Notes under the pieces: generated by a model | What the model saw: the letters and a program-made list of their open reading frames with translations, nothing else | Database searches by the model: none | What the model was told of the DNA's origin: nothing | Position numbers and translations under genes: made by a program | Shown here: positions 1 through 11,402 of the stretch, piece by piece | Position numbering within the stretch: the first letter of the stretch is position 1 | Layout: every line of letters starts with the position of its first letter | Assembly: GCF_000003855.2 (NCBI RefSeq) | Contig: NW_003101681.1 | Span: 6,970,008 to 7,034,007, forward strand | Direction of reading: 5' to 3' | Source of the DNA: Blastomyces gilchristii SLH14081 | Lineage: Eukaryota; Ascomycota; Eurotiomycetes; Onygenales; Ajellomycetaceae | Length of the DNA stretch: 64,000 nucleotides

Positions 1-1652
1 TCTGATCGAACAGAGCCTTGCATGCGAATATTGGAGGTAAGGGCCTGTATCGCCTTCAAAGGAAGTCATTCTGGTAATATCAAAAGCGTAATTGTTGATT
101 CTTTTCCCACTCATATCCTGCGCCATAACTGCTGTGATACCAACGACATCTGCCACTGCTTTTGGGTCCGGAACTTGAGCGTACTTTGCTTCGTTGGCCC
201 GCATAACTTCGTGCATGGCGTTGCCACACTCATCCAATATGTCGCTCAGCAGCTTCACCGTTCCGAGCCTCGACGACATTCCCTGAACTTTCCCGAAATT
301 GACATGGACAAGTTTAGTCGCAATATCAGGGTAGCCCATAATCTCAATCGTCTTGAAGACACGCTGAAAGTACGAGTCTTGCTCAGCGGAAACGACATAG
401 ATCATTTTGTCAAATTTGTACTTGCCCACCCGCTCTAGCACAGCAGCGATGTCTCGAAGAAGATAGGTCGTCGTTCCGCCTCGATTCCTGACAACGGCAG
501 TACCGAGCTTGCGGGCGCCGTGCTTCTTGAAATCTATGACCCATGACCCCTCATTCTCTTCGTAAATACCTTTCTCCTTCAGCATTTTTTCGACGCTCTC
601 AATTGTTTCCGGCCGAACGGTCGATTCTCCGGAGTATTCGTCGAAAGCAATGTTCAAGCGCGCGTAGGTACGGATGTACCTCTCGATACTGATGTCACGG
701 AACCGCCTCCACAAGCTGAGTGCATCTGGATCTCCATCCTCCATTTTCTTGAAAAAGGCGTTTCGCTCGGCGTAAAGTCCTTTGTTCTCTATCTCCGAGG
801 TATCCTGGCCGTTATCCCTAGCGTTCTTGCTGGCCTCCTGCTCTGGTTTGAACAAAGTATTGATCTTTGCATAAACGTCTAGTAAATGCTTCAAGGGTTC
901 CTTTTGGAACAGTTCTTCGGATCCAAATTTCTGCCAACCCACGGCAAGCAAGCCGAACTGCTTCCCCCAGTCACCCAGATAATTTATTTTGACTACGTCC
1001 CAGCCCATACTCTCGTAGAGGTTCGCAATATAAGCCCCAATTATTGTACTACGGAGATGCCCGGCATGGAACTCCTTGGCGATATTGGGCGAAGAAAACT
1101 CCACGATTACTTTCTTCTTGCCAGCAGCCTCATTCTCAGGTTGTTTCAGACCAGCAATTTTGTCGTGGCCATACAATTGTCGTCGATCGAAGATGTACGG
1201 TAAAATTAGGCGGGGTAAAGTCGTGGCACTAAAAAAGATAGGAATGAAGACACCCTTAGGTACAGGGTTGGAAATAAGCGAAATGCCACAGAGCTAGAGC
1301 TGAATATTAGTTTCTAGTAAAGATTTCAATGTCAGGAGATTCGGAAATGCAAAGAATATATCACCTTGGATGATAAGTCAAGGGCAACCTGGTCTACATT
1401 GGCTCCTTTGAGACGAAGGCGCGCAACCACCACCATCACATCGCCATGGGCCAGCACCTGTGTTCGTTGGATGGCATTATATGCAGTGTCCTCGTCACAT
1501 TTGACCACTTGCTTTACGACCTTAGCAACATAGCAGCGATATACGTCGACCGGATTAGCGACATTGTTCGCGGTGGGAAATGTTGGGACAGGTATCTCCA
1601 CCTCGAGACTCTGGAGAAGCGTTTCCAGGCCATTAATAGCAAGAGTACCCAT
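1..1652 (-). CDS. Arginyl-tRNA synthetase, N-terminal and catalytic part (partial, runs off window start)
   Basis: Class I synthetase that charges tRNA-Arg, expected in cytosol and possibly mitochondria. Read on the minus strand, exon 1 (1652-1365) begins MGTLAINGLETLL and encodes the N-terminal tRNA-recognition domain. Exon 2 (1293 down to 1) contains SNPVPKGVFIPIFF, then VEFSSPNIAKEFHAGHLRST with the HIGH-type signature HAGH near 1052-1076. The MSSRLGT segment that stands in for KMSKS in this family lies near 261-290. Helix-rich ArgRS sequence continues to the window edge (GPYLQYSHARL), so the anticodon-binding C terminus is outside. No stop or frameshift is seen. The start at 1652 fits the usual cytosolic N terminus. 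An in-frame ATG at 1796 adds 48 residues rich in Ser, Thr, His and Arg, which could be a mitochondrial targeting sequence. Base composition is normal, unlike everything to its right. Confidence 0.95.
1294..1364 (-). other. Spliceosomal intron of the arginyl-tRNA synthetase gene
   Basis: A 71-nt intron read on the minus strand: donor GTGATA directly after codon AAG (…DLSSK), branch-like CTAAT at 1310-1306, acceptor CTCTAG ending at 1294. Splicing joins …DLSSK to LCGISLISNPVPKG in phase 0 and restores the conserved family sequence. The nearby CAG at 1302-1300 would leave an in-frame TAG, so the downstream TAG acceptor was chosen. Confidence 0.8.
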
Positions 1653-1839
1653 GCTGAGCCTCGAAATGTAAGGCTGGTGGGAGTGTTTAATTGTGGTGGT
1701 TACTTTGCGGATGCGGGCTGTACAATACTCCAGTTGTGAGTGACTGAGGAATAGTGAGACGACGAAGACCCCGTCCCGTGACCCGCCAACTTCCATACAG
1801 GAAGAACGTAGGGTTAATTTACGGTGATTACACCTGTGT

Positions 1840-1845
1840 CACGTG
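1840..1845. promoter_or_regulatory. CACGTG E-box upstream of the synthetase gene
   Basis: Palindromic CACGTG about 190 bp upstream of the 1652 start and 44 bp upstream of the 1796 start, inside the short normal-composition promoter region (1797-1860). Such boxes bind bHLH factors of the Cbf1 type. That this one is used is inference only. Confidence 0.3.
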
Positions 1846-1860
1846 TCACCGATCATAACA

Positions 1861-2299
1861 CATGTTCCATCATTATATTCAGCAACACATCACTGAATAT
1901 TAAATATCAAGATAGTGTTGAAATAGCACAGAGCTTTCTAACATCATAATAACCCTATTTAGTAACTGTGTAATTAAAAGATGTTATTATCAGACTACTA
2001 CTAAGATACTATAAGATACTGTATACTGTTCTATCAGTGAAATTAATACTATTAAGCTAGTTATCTATTACTCAGTATAACAGCTGCTATTTATTAACTA
2101 TCTATTTTATTTAAAGAAATGAGATATTTCAATTATAATATAAATATCTTATTATCTGAGACTTATTTACTAAATAATTATTATTTTTATTACTATTCTG
2201 TATCAGACTATTATATAACATAATTTTTTAAACTACTGATAGTCTGATAATAGTGTAATTATCAGAATTCTCTTATAAAATTAGCAGATTCAGTAAATA
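1861..2299. other. Start of the AT-rich block, no recognisable gene
   Basis: Composition shifts abruptly to AT-rich with almost no CC, GG or CG. I see no coding sequence, RNA gene or element end until the MITE at 2308. It is probably decayed repeat sequence. Confidence 0.6.
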
Positions 2300-2307
2300 A
2301 TTATATA

Positions 2308-2813
2308 TAGACTGAGTATGTAACTGTGTCTGAGATCATAATCAGAATATTTAATAATTTTATTATTAATTTAATAAATCTTATTATATAATTTTAAGAT
2401 TAGATAGTAGTTTTATACTATCTCAGTGAGACTTACTATCTACTCTTATTACATTTTTTAAATAAGATTATAATTTTCACTTCTTAATTTAAATTCTTTT
2501 TATTGCTTTAAATGACTTTAAATCTCATTTAAGTGTTATCAAAAAGCAATACTTTCTAAAAAATTAAAAATAGTCTAAAAAAAACCTTAAAATGTTTAAA
2601 AATAGTAACTTTATACTAATAATAAAACTAAATGAAATTAAATGAAATCACTTTCTTATTTTTTCTAAGTTATGATCTTATTTTAAGATCTGATAAATAG
2701 TTACTTTGTATGTTTTTTTAATAATTAGTCTCAGTAGAATTCACATTAAGAAATGTATAAGATTAGATTAAATAAGATTAAATATGAAATTTATAGTTCT
2801 GATAGCCAGTCTA
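2308..2813 (+). mobile_element. hAT-type MITE, heavily mutated copy (506 bp)
   Basis: Starts TAGACTG and ends CAGTCTA, and is collinear over its whole length with the copies at 6414 and 30944. All three are exactly 506 bp. Flanks are ATTATATA (2300-2307) and ATTATGTA (2814-2821), an 8-bp target duplication with one G/A difference. Most CC, GG and CG sites kept in the 6414 copy are TC, GA or TA here, for example CCCAGTGGG reads CTCAGTGAG near 2420-2433. No coding capacity. The 8-bp duplication and short TA-starting inverted ends point to hAT mobilisation. Confidence 0.85.
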
Positions 2814-2821
2814 ATTATGTA

Positions 2822-3597
2822 TAATATAATATAGAGAAATAAGTAGAAAGAAAATTTACTTAACTTGTCTTATTTTATAAATAAATGTAATTATAATCTA
2901 ATTAAGCTCTGCTCTCTGATATTAAATAATATTCTCTTTTATAAGAGAGACTCAGTGAATATAATCTCTGATTTATATGTTAGTAAGTTAATAACTGATT
3001 AATTGATTAATTAATTAATTAATTAATTAATTAGATATATTAAACTGAGAATATTAACTTATTATAAAAAAGTATTAAACAGTGATCTAATTTTAAAACT
3101 GAGAGTTTATTTGAATCAGTATTATAAAATTCTCATAACTTATTAAGAAATGAATAAAATAATTTAAGCTTAAAGAGATTTGTAAATTATATACTAACTT
3201 TCTATGATATTTTATTTAATAATAAATGATTTAAAATCTTCAGAGTAATATAATCTTTTATTAACTTTAACTTAATAGTATAGTTTAGTGAATTATTATT
3301 CTTATCTTCAGCTTCTTTATTTATTCTCAGCAGATTATTAAATAATACTGAGTAAATTGTATATAAATCTTGAATCTTCTGTATCAGATATATATAAGAG
3401 CTGTTAAAGAAATCTCTTAATACTAATTATAAAGTATAGTGAAAGCTTTTCTATAAGAGTAGTATTTTTTTTTATATCTCAATAATTTATTAACTATACT
3501 AAATTCTTATACTCTTAATACTTATTCTCTCTTATTAGAATATTACAGTTATTAAATACTGTATATTCTTTAATTTCTTTAATATTATGTAAATCTG
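2822..3597. other. Degenerate AT-rich stretch, nothing identified
   Basis: Includes a (TTAA)n-like run near 3000-3032. No open frame or homology to the other repeats in the window could be supported. Confidence 0.6.
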
Positions 3598-3962
3598 CAA
3601 AGGAAATGCTCTCTCAAATATACAGATTATATTCACTGATTAAAAATCAATTTTCTTCATTAAATGTTAAGAAAGTTGATTATGAGAAGATATCTCTCTG
3701 AAGAGAAAAGCTTGAATCTCTCATAGACTTGCAAAGATGTGAACTATCTACAGAGAGAGAATATGAACAGTATTGAAAGAAGATCTTTATAATTAATATA
3801 AAAGACTCTATTCTGATTTACTCAGATGGCTCAAAAAATGAGAATTTGAACAGATTAGATACAGGCATTTCTTATACTGAGAAAAATATTAATTTTATCT
3901 CAGATTTCTGGAATTTAGACTGTGAATCCGAAGTTATTGATACTGAACTGTTTGTAATAGTA
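3598..3962 (+). pseudogene. LINE fragment L0: ORF2 segment entering the RNase H domain
   Basis: Collinear with LINE L1 from about 18500. It contains the RNase H start (DSILIYSDGSKNEN) and the segment ending …DTELFVIV, then is cut off where the LTR begins at 3963. There is no matching continuation after the LTR, so this is a truncated remnant and not simply an interrupted element. Heavily mutated. Confidence 0.75.
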
Positions 3963-4418
3963 TGTGACAGACTGCGCCTGATCAACTATATAGATTATTT
4001 TATTACACTTTATAGATTTCTGTCAAGACTTCAATTCTCAGTCACTGATTCTCAGCTGAAAAAAGTCATGAAATTTCTATTCTTTCACTCTGAAATTTCT
4101 ATTCTTTTATCTCAAAGCTTTACTATGTACAGGTATAAATATTCACTCTGATCACTGATTCTCACACTTTCTCTTTTTATTTCTTCTCTAATATTTTCCA
4201 CTTTTGTTATATAAGATCTATATGTTATACTGAACTATTCAGTGTAGGCCTTTTACACTTGAAAAACATTCATCATCTTCTTGTCAGAAATGATTACTTA
4301 TTAATTAGATATCTGAATAAATAACAATATATAAGAAATAGAAAAATGAATAATTAGTGAAGCAGACACTGAGTCTTTAAATAGAAGCTTACTTATCAGT
4401 CACTCTGACTCTGTAACA
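3963..4418 (+). mobile_element. Candidate LTR of Gypsy family E (456 bp)
   Basis: Begins TGTGACAG and ends CTGTAACA, near-perfect inverted 8-bp ends with the TG…CA form of LTRs. It starts exactly where LINE fragment L0 breaks off. The sequence directly after it (4434-4572) matches 20025-20155, which leads into a gag reading frame, so this is read as a 5' LTR. No second copy of the LTR is in the window, so the call rests on the ends and context. Confidence 0.6.
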
Positions 4419-4572
4419 AGATCTCATGAAGAGAATAAGATCTTATAAGAGAATATCAGTAAAAGACTTAAGAGTTCTGATACCTTAGATGTATAAGATA
4501 TTTATATAATTATACTTTTTCTGAATCTGATTCTGCAGATATCACACATTCAATGAATAATATAGCTATGTC
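4419..4572 (+). pseudogene. Gypsy E 5' internal region (remnant)
   Basis: Matches the sequence that follows LINE L1 at about 20020-20155. It is interrupted at 4573 by a hAT-like terminus. Confidence 0.55.
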
Positions 4573-4660
4573 TAGACTGGCCGCTGAAATCATGAATTTT
4601 ATATTTAGTTTCATTTAATCTGATTTCATACATTTCTTGATGTGAGTCTCATCAGAATCA
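4573..4660 (-). mobile_element. hAT-like terminus, reverse orientation
   Basis: Begins TAGACTGGCCGC and follows the reverse complement of the MITE right end for about 90 bp (through the ACATTTCTTG segment), then diverges. A 506-bp MITE would end near 5078 and does not, so this is the end of a different, probably longer, relative. No matching target duplication was found. Confidence 0.6.
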
Positions 4661-6265
4661 AGCATCAAAAAAATCTGCAAATGAATAATTTCTTTCAGAA
4701 ATGATGTGAAAAATAACCAGATTTAATTCAAGAATAGTGAAATGAGTGTAATTTCTCAGAATAAATAGTAAAAGATGATTATTCTTTCAAAATCAGAATG
4801 AGACTGAGACTGAAAATTAAATTCAGTCTCATTCAGTTCATTCAGTGATTGCTTATATAATCAGAATTTGATAATAATTATTAATAATACTTATGAAATA
4901 ACTAAATACATTCTTGTCTAAGTTTATTCTTCACTTTCTTATAAAAACTACACTTCTCTGATATACTGTGATCAGAGATATTAAACTGTCTGATAATTTC
5001 ATATTTTATTATTATGAGTTTCTTAATCATTTCTTCTTATAATTGTTCTCAGTGATAGTGATAAATATCTCAGCTTAAGTTAAAGTTTCACTTCATTTTC
5101 ATCTCTGCTAATAAAATTATTAGAATATTATATATTATCAGTGTAATAGTTGAATATATACTCTCAATAATTTTTCATAACTCAAGAATTGATTTGATGT
5201 GTAAATTCATTAAATCAGCTTGAAGATAGCAGTCAAATTCAGTTTTATAAACATGTAGTTTTACCTGATTTTCAGTTATAATCAATGTATATAAGTTCTG
5301 TTTCAAAGTTAGTATTATAGTTCTATATAATATACAGTGTTATCAAAGATTGTTACTTACTAGAGAATTGTATTTTACTATCTTTACATCTGTAACATCT
5401 ACTTGTTCAAATCTCTGATAGTTAATATTATAGTAGTCTTAGATTATTTTAATATATAAGTCTCATTTCTTCTCTGTTCAATCTTGAGAAGTCTAGATAT
5501 TAATTTAATGAGAGAAATCTAGTAGAGCTGCTACAGTATAGTACTCTGTAAAAGATTGTTCAGTTTTACTGTAGTAATATATCAGTTTATCTCTTACAGT
5601 AATAATAGTCTGTGCTATAGTATTATCTCAGACTGAATTTCTTTTTAAGTGATTCAATGACTTCTTAAGATGAGTAAATAAACTGTTATACATTTATCAG
5701 ACTGACTGCAGTATTGATATATAAGTAATTGAAACAATCTTAGTTATCTTATAAAACTGAAACAGTAAATCAATTATATATTTCAACTGAGATTACTTTA
5801 TATCAGAAAGTTTTAATATTTGAATCTTTTCTTAATCAGAGTATTACACTCAATAATCAATCATCTGATACAATCAAAGAGTTTGAATAGTTATCTTATA
5901 TATTCAACTTTATTATATTCTAATATTCTGTATTATATTCAGTGATGTGACTGATTTATTCATTTATTGAATATTATGAAATTATTATTATTATTTAGAG
6001 AAGATATAAATTATATTAGCAATGTTTCAAATCTGTGATATTTAAATTATTAGTCAATCTATTCAAAATTAACAGTAGTATTATTAAAAAGTGTTATTAA
6101 AAAGTAATATTAAAAAAACATTATCTTTTACAGAGTGAATGTAAAAGTGACTTGAGTAATTACTTTCATTTCATTCTCATCTCAAAAATCAGTTATCTCA
6201 TTATTCTTTGTCTTGATATTAAGATTCTTTATCAGTGTTTATATCACAATTTGAATTATAGAAAC
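4661..6265. other. Degenerate AT-rich stretch, nothing identified
   Basis: May be the interior of the hAT-like element starting at 4573 and/or decayed Gypsy sequence. No transposase motif could be recognised on either strand. Confidence 0.5.
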
Positions 6266-6279
6266 AATGTAGAGAATAT

Positions 6280-7329
6280 AATCAATTAAATATGAGATTC
6301 TTATTCTCAACTGAGATAGGAATTAAATACTTAATAGACTTTCTATCAGAAACTCAAGCAGCTATAAGAAAATGGCTAAATTCAGAATTATCTGAATATG
6401 AAGAGGAGGAAATTAGACTGACCGTGTGACCGTGTCTGGGACCAGGACCAGATTTTTTGATAGTCTCATTACCAATTCGACTGATCCCATTACACGGTTT
6501 TAACATTAGATAGTAGTTTCATACTGTCCCAGTGGGACTTACTGTCTACTCTTGTCACATTTTTCAAATGAGACCATGATTTCCACTTCTCAATTTAAAT
6601 TATTTTTATTGCTTTAAATGACTTTAAATCTCATTTGAGTGTTACCAAAAAGCGTTACTTTTTAAAAAATTAAAAATAGTCTAAAAAAAACCTTAAAATG
6701 TCTAAAAATAGTAACTTTATGCCAAGAATGGGACTAAATGGGACCAAATGGGACCACTTTCTCATTTTTTTCAAGTCATGGTTCCATTTTAAGATCTGAT
6801 ATATAGTCACTTTACCTGTTTTTTTAATAGCCAGTCCCAGCGGGATTCACGCCAAGAAATGTATGGGATCAGACCAAATGGGACCAAACGTGAAATTCAT
6901 GGTCCCGGCGGCCAGTCTAGAGGAAATCAATCAAATATAGTCTGTTAAAACAGCTATACACTCTCTTTTAATAATTTGTTTTATTATAGTCTCTCTTTAC
7001 TTTATCTTTTTCTGTATCTTTTCCTTTCAATTTCTTTCTATCTATCTATTTAATGTGTCTATCTTTGAGACTGTGTTCTTTCTCTCTTTTCTTTTGTCAT
7101 GATATTGTCAAATGGTTTCAAAGTATCAAAAGATGTTAAAACACTGCAATTTGTAAACAGTTTTTGTATTCTGAGCTGGAATTTTCTGATTCTGCATATC
7201 TGAAATTGATGAATGTATAATAGTTAACTTTACAGACATAGAAAAAACCCTGAGAACTAAAGTTCTCAGGTAGATGTCATAGTCTCTGACTGCATACATC
7301 TATAATTGAAGAATAATAATAATAATGAT
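6280..7329 (+). mobile_element. LINE fragment L4: 5'-truncated insertion with (AAT)n tail
   Basis: Contains the end of ORF2 (…SELSEYEEEE), the 3' UTR and the (AAT)n tail. It is flanked by a perfect 14-bp target duplication, AATGTAGAGAATAT, at 6266-6279 and 7330-7343. It is therefore an independent, strongly 5'-truncated insertion and not the continuation of L0. It was later split by a MITE (6414-6919). Confidence 0.85.
6414..6919 (+). mobile_element. hAT-type MITE, best-preserved copy (506 bp)
   Basis: TAGACTGACCGTG…GGCCAGTCTA, with perfect 7-bp terminal inverted repeats. It interrupts LINE L4 with an 8-bp target duplication GAGGAAAT at 6406-6413 and 6920-6927; the unoccupied site is visible in L2 (near 47850). 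It keeps many CC, GG and CG dinucleotides that are lost in the other two copies, so it inserted after most mutation of its host LINE or escaped it. No ORF. Confidence 0.92.
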
Positions 7330-7343
7330 AATGTAGAGAATAT

Positions 7344-8799
7344 GACCTTATTTATTATTTCAGAAATACAAAGTCAATTTTTGCTTCAAGCTTTTCATCA
7401 TAGTGTAGTTATTCACAGTATTATCAGTTGTAATTATAAGAAGACTGTGACTAATATCTTAATAATCATTTTTAATCACAGTTATTAATATCTCTACTAT
7501 ATAATTTTCAGTATGACTACTGATCAATGATTTAAATTCAATTAATATCTCTTAATAAGTTCAGTTCTTATCAATATAATAATATATAAGTCTTATAAAT
7601 GTAAGATTATCTGTACTAGTCTATACATTTACTGTGAGAGACACTCTTTGATGATTCTTAAACTCTGATTCTAGATATTATATATTGACATTGTAGTATA
7701 TCTTGAGATTGAACTGAAGACAGAATTGATATAAAATATAAAGATTTGAATTAGGCATTTAAAGAAGTGTTCAGAATTCAGAGTTTTCAATTAATTGAAG
7801 AGAAAGATTCAGAGATATATATATATAAAGTAATTAATTATGAAAGTTATCAGATAAAAGTTATAAAATCAGAGTACTAATATATAATTATTTTTATATG
7901 ATTTTCTTCAAATTAGAAAGTTAGTATTATTAAAAATCATTATCTGATAGAGTAACTTATCAGCTCAGTAGTAATTTTCTGATTATTTTTCTTTTATTAT
8001 CTGCATTCTGATGCCTTCAGATGTTAGAAAATTTCTTCAAAGTTATGATTAGTTTATAATGAATGTTTCTGAATGAAGTTATAGTAATTATAATAGAGAG
8101 ATAACTCTTCAGTAATCTACAATACAATCTATTAATAATTATTTCATAGTTCATTTCAGTGTTTGTATTAAGTTTTTCATAAATTTCATGACCTGAAATC
8201 AGATGTGAAGAATGAAGTGATTATTTAATATAATTGAAAGAGAGTATTCTGTATTGAATTATAAATAACATTGACTTTGTGATTCACAGTGATTTCTTGA
8301 AGAGTTTATGAATTTTCAATAGAAGTAAAAGAAGTGAAAGAAGTGAATTTAAAAGACATGATAATAATTTAAGAAAGATAATAATTTATTTTCAATAACT
8401 AATTACTGATGTGTGTAAGAAGAATTATTATAGAAGAAAATAATCTTCTTTCTTAGCTTAGTTATAATTTTAGTACTAACTCAGATTGAATATTATCAAT
8501 ATATAAAAGTAAATAAATAATCTTAATTAATATCTATTATATTTTTTGAAATATATTAATATTATGAAACAGAGTATTATTAAATTATATTATCAGATAA
8601 TATTATTAAAAATATATTAATATTATAAATATTAATATTAAAAAAATATTGATACTTATATTTTATAGTGATTTATGAATCATGATAGTTATATATATAT
8701 ATATATATTATTTCTAACATTGATTACAACTTGCACAATAATTTTTGAAAACTCAAAATTAATTTCAACTGTTATTTAACAGCTATTAAGTCTATAACT
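7344..8799. other. Degenerate AT-rich stretch
   Basis: Only short broken frames; a (TA)n run lies near 8691-8709. No family could be assigned. Confidence 0.5.
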
Positions 8800-9650
8800 A
8801 ATTAATATAGAAAAGAAAAAACTTTTTCTACTTATTATCTTTCTTCTCTTTCGTAGTCTGCGTATTATTCTTTATAATCTACGTCTCATTCTCCTTATTC
8901 TTCTTCTTCTTCTTATCTGAGATAATAATTATCTCAAAATCTCTCTTCACTATTTTCTTAGAGAAGAGTTTCTGCTGCTCTCTTTCAGTCAGATTAATCT
9001 ATGTCTCAAAATCCTGCATTTTCTAGTCTGCTGTCTCAGCTTTTATCTCAGTATTAAGCATATTAACATACTCAGAGAGCAGAGCTGTCTTCTTAATATT
9101 CTGAAATATGAAGTGTATTCAAGATCTGAAAAACATCTTAATTTTATTCTTCTCTATCAGCTTCTGTTAATTAATTAGAGAACAGAAGTGTTATTAAAAA
9201 TCATTATCTCTCAATAAATAAAAGACTTATCAGTTTTAACTTCTTTATTTCTCACTCTGATATCTTCTTAATCTTCTTCTACTATTGCTTATTTATAGTA
9301 ATACTCTTCTTCTCTCTCTCTCTCTTTATCTTAATCTAAAATTATTCTCAGAACTTTTTCTGATCTCACTGCTACTGTATAAGACTCTTCACTATCTTCT
9401 TTTTCATTCTCTTATATGCAGTGCTATCTGCATTATTTCTATACTTAGTTCAGTCTAAATTCATCAGAAGTGTTTCTTAAAATCATTATCATTCTACTCT
9501 CTTACAGAGTCTCTTCAAGGTATTAGAACATGTCTTATAACCTGTCTTTTCTTGCTTAAATGTCTTCTTCTTCTCTCTCTTTAATCTGTGATGATGCTCA
9601 CATGCCTTAATAATTCACAGAACTGCAGAATATTTAAAGAAAGATAACAT
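8800..9650 (-). pseudogene. Possible decayed coding region, family unknown
   Basis: On the minus strand the stretch is Lys/Glu-rich with fragments such as SEYVNMLNTEIKAETAD and ERERQQKLFSKKI. Long runs without stops except TGA/TAA at likely mutated codons suggest former coding sequence, perhaps a transposase. I could not match it to a family with confidence. Confidence 0.25.
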
Positions 9651-9705
9651 GATTGATTTCAGTAAGTGTTGAAAAGAGATGAAGACAGAAGAGATAGTTA
9701 GAAAT

Positions 9706-9815
9706 AATATGATAATGATAATAATAATAATAATAATAATAATGATAATAATGATGATAATAGTGATGATAATGATAATAATGATGATGATGATGATAAT
9801 AATAATAATGATGAA
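9706..9815. repeat. (AAT/GAT)n microsatellite
   Basis: About 110 bp of imperfect trinucleotide repeats ATAATAATA and GATGATGAT. Confidence 0.9.
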
Positions 9816-11366
9816 AGAGAGAGTGTATTGAAAGATATTACTGACTTATTAAATATAAAGTGACTTAAAGAAAATATTAACAGTTTTCAGAGATGTACAG
9901 AAACAGCTACAGTATCATATAGCAATATTATATTCATTCAATACATGCACTGTTGATATTCTGCGTACACAGTTATTATATAATCTATATCAGAGATACA
10001 TGCAGAAAACAGATCTTTGTTACTAGAATAAATGATTGCAGTAATTCTCTGTTTTCATATTATAAAGATAAGTTATTCTCATTTCTTTCTTCTCTCTTTT
10101 CTCTTCTTCAAATCATCACTAATTTTAAGCTAGTATGAAAACTATTAAAACACTCTCAGAAATCCTTAAATTGAAGAGTATAGACTAATCAAATTTTTAA
10201 TAAATATAGCAGAAATCAGATTATCTTCTATAATAATCACTTATCTGTTTTCTCTTAATAAAACAGCAGTCATGTCTCCTCTCTCTACAAATGAACATGA
10301 CAGGAGAAAAGTGAATATCACACCAGGCTATAATGATTAACACAGCTTCAGTATACAGAGCTGTATATATGCAGTGTGTACTGAATTGAGAAGCTATATC
10401 AATTGCACATCAGTGCCAGCATTTCAATGAGAGTTATATAGTGTGAGAAAGCTGCAAGTCTTGTTTATATACATAGAGAGTGAATAACTGAAGTAAGTGT
10501 ATATACATTGTATGAAAGTAACACTTTCTGATAACACTCAGTCTCTAATATTGTGAAAATAAAGTCTCTCTGTCAGATCTGTTTTTATCACAAGTCAGAA
10601 GATCTTATATTTTCTAAGATTATCTTCACACATCTTGTCTGTGAAATTAATGAGAAGAATCATTAATTTCAGTATTCTGTTCTTAATGTTATTCAAGTGG
10701 CAGCAGAGTTCATTCTGATCACACTTTTTAAGTGTATATTTTCTAATTATTCACATTTATACTGATATATACTGATTATTTATTAGATGATATTAAGATA
10801 ATAACTTATCACAGTTATGTTACTCTCACTGTGAGAGATACACAGTTGATAATAAACATTATAAAGACTTTGAAAAGTGAGTATTTTAAGAATACTGCAG
10901 CTCTGTAATCTTGATTTTTTTTATTTTTATTTTTTATTTCTTTCTTTTTCTTTTCTTTTTTTTTCATTGTGATTTTGTCTTGTTTTTATTTTATTTTTTA
11001 TTTTTTTATTTTTTTTGTATTTTATATTTTTTTATAATTAAAATTATATGAATTATAATCTGTGTTCAGAAAAGTAATAATATTTAATAATACTCTCTAT
11101 TGAATTTTCATCAAATGAGCACTATATTATGATATTATGTAAGTGAGAAATAATTTCATAGTCTCATTTAATATCATTTTCAATAATGAGATCAGAATGA
11201 AAATGTGACTAAGAATTCAAACATATTCTTTATCTGAGACTAGATTTTTATTTGAAAAGTGAATCTGAGATCTTTAATATTTGAAATAATGTGATTTGAG
11301 ATTAATGTGAGAAACATAAATCATGATCAGAGGTAATGCTTTTAGACAATATAATAACTGTAAAGT
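9816..11366. other. Degenerate AT-rich stretch with a poly-T-rich segment
   Basis: 10910-11035 is a T-rich, purine-poor run. 10260-10560 is slightly less AT-rich. No gene, LTR end or RNA gene could be supported. Confidence 0.5.
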
Positions 11367-11397
11367 TTGATCCTGGTTTCAGACACGGTCACACGGT
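11367..11397 (-). mobile_element. hAT-like left terminus, reverse orientation
   Basis: About 30 bp matches the reverse complement of the MITE left end (…CAGACACGGTCACACGGTCAG). The outermost bases differ (CAGGTCA instead of CAGTCTA) and the inner sequence is unrelated to the MITE. It abuts a Gypsy RNase H reading frame. Confidence 0.55.
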
Positions 11398-11402
11398 CAG
11401 GT

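Noticed and set aside
22..1297. Plus-strand ORFs of 60-138 codons over the first 1.3 kb
   Set aside because: They are opposite-strand shadows of the arginyl-tRNA synthetase gene, whose minus-strand frame has clear family motifs.
3963..6279. Simple insertion splitting one LINE (L0 joined to L4)
   Set aside because: About 640 bp of LINE sequence is missing between L0 and L4, and L4 has its own 14-bp target duplication, so they are separate insertions.
8990..9150. C-terminus of a pogo/Fot1 transposase on the minus strand
   Set aside because: The resemblance is a few residues (FFRS…ALLSEY) amid many stops; too weak to call.
9706..9815. CRISPR-like or structured repeat array
   Set aside because: Plain trinucleotide microsatellite with no spacers, in eukaryotic DNA.
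4573..11397. A single intact autonomous hAT element
   Set aside because: The two ends lack a matching 8-bp duplication, the right tip is altered, and no transposase motif is recognisable; kept only as a tentative finding.
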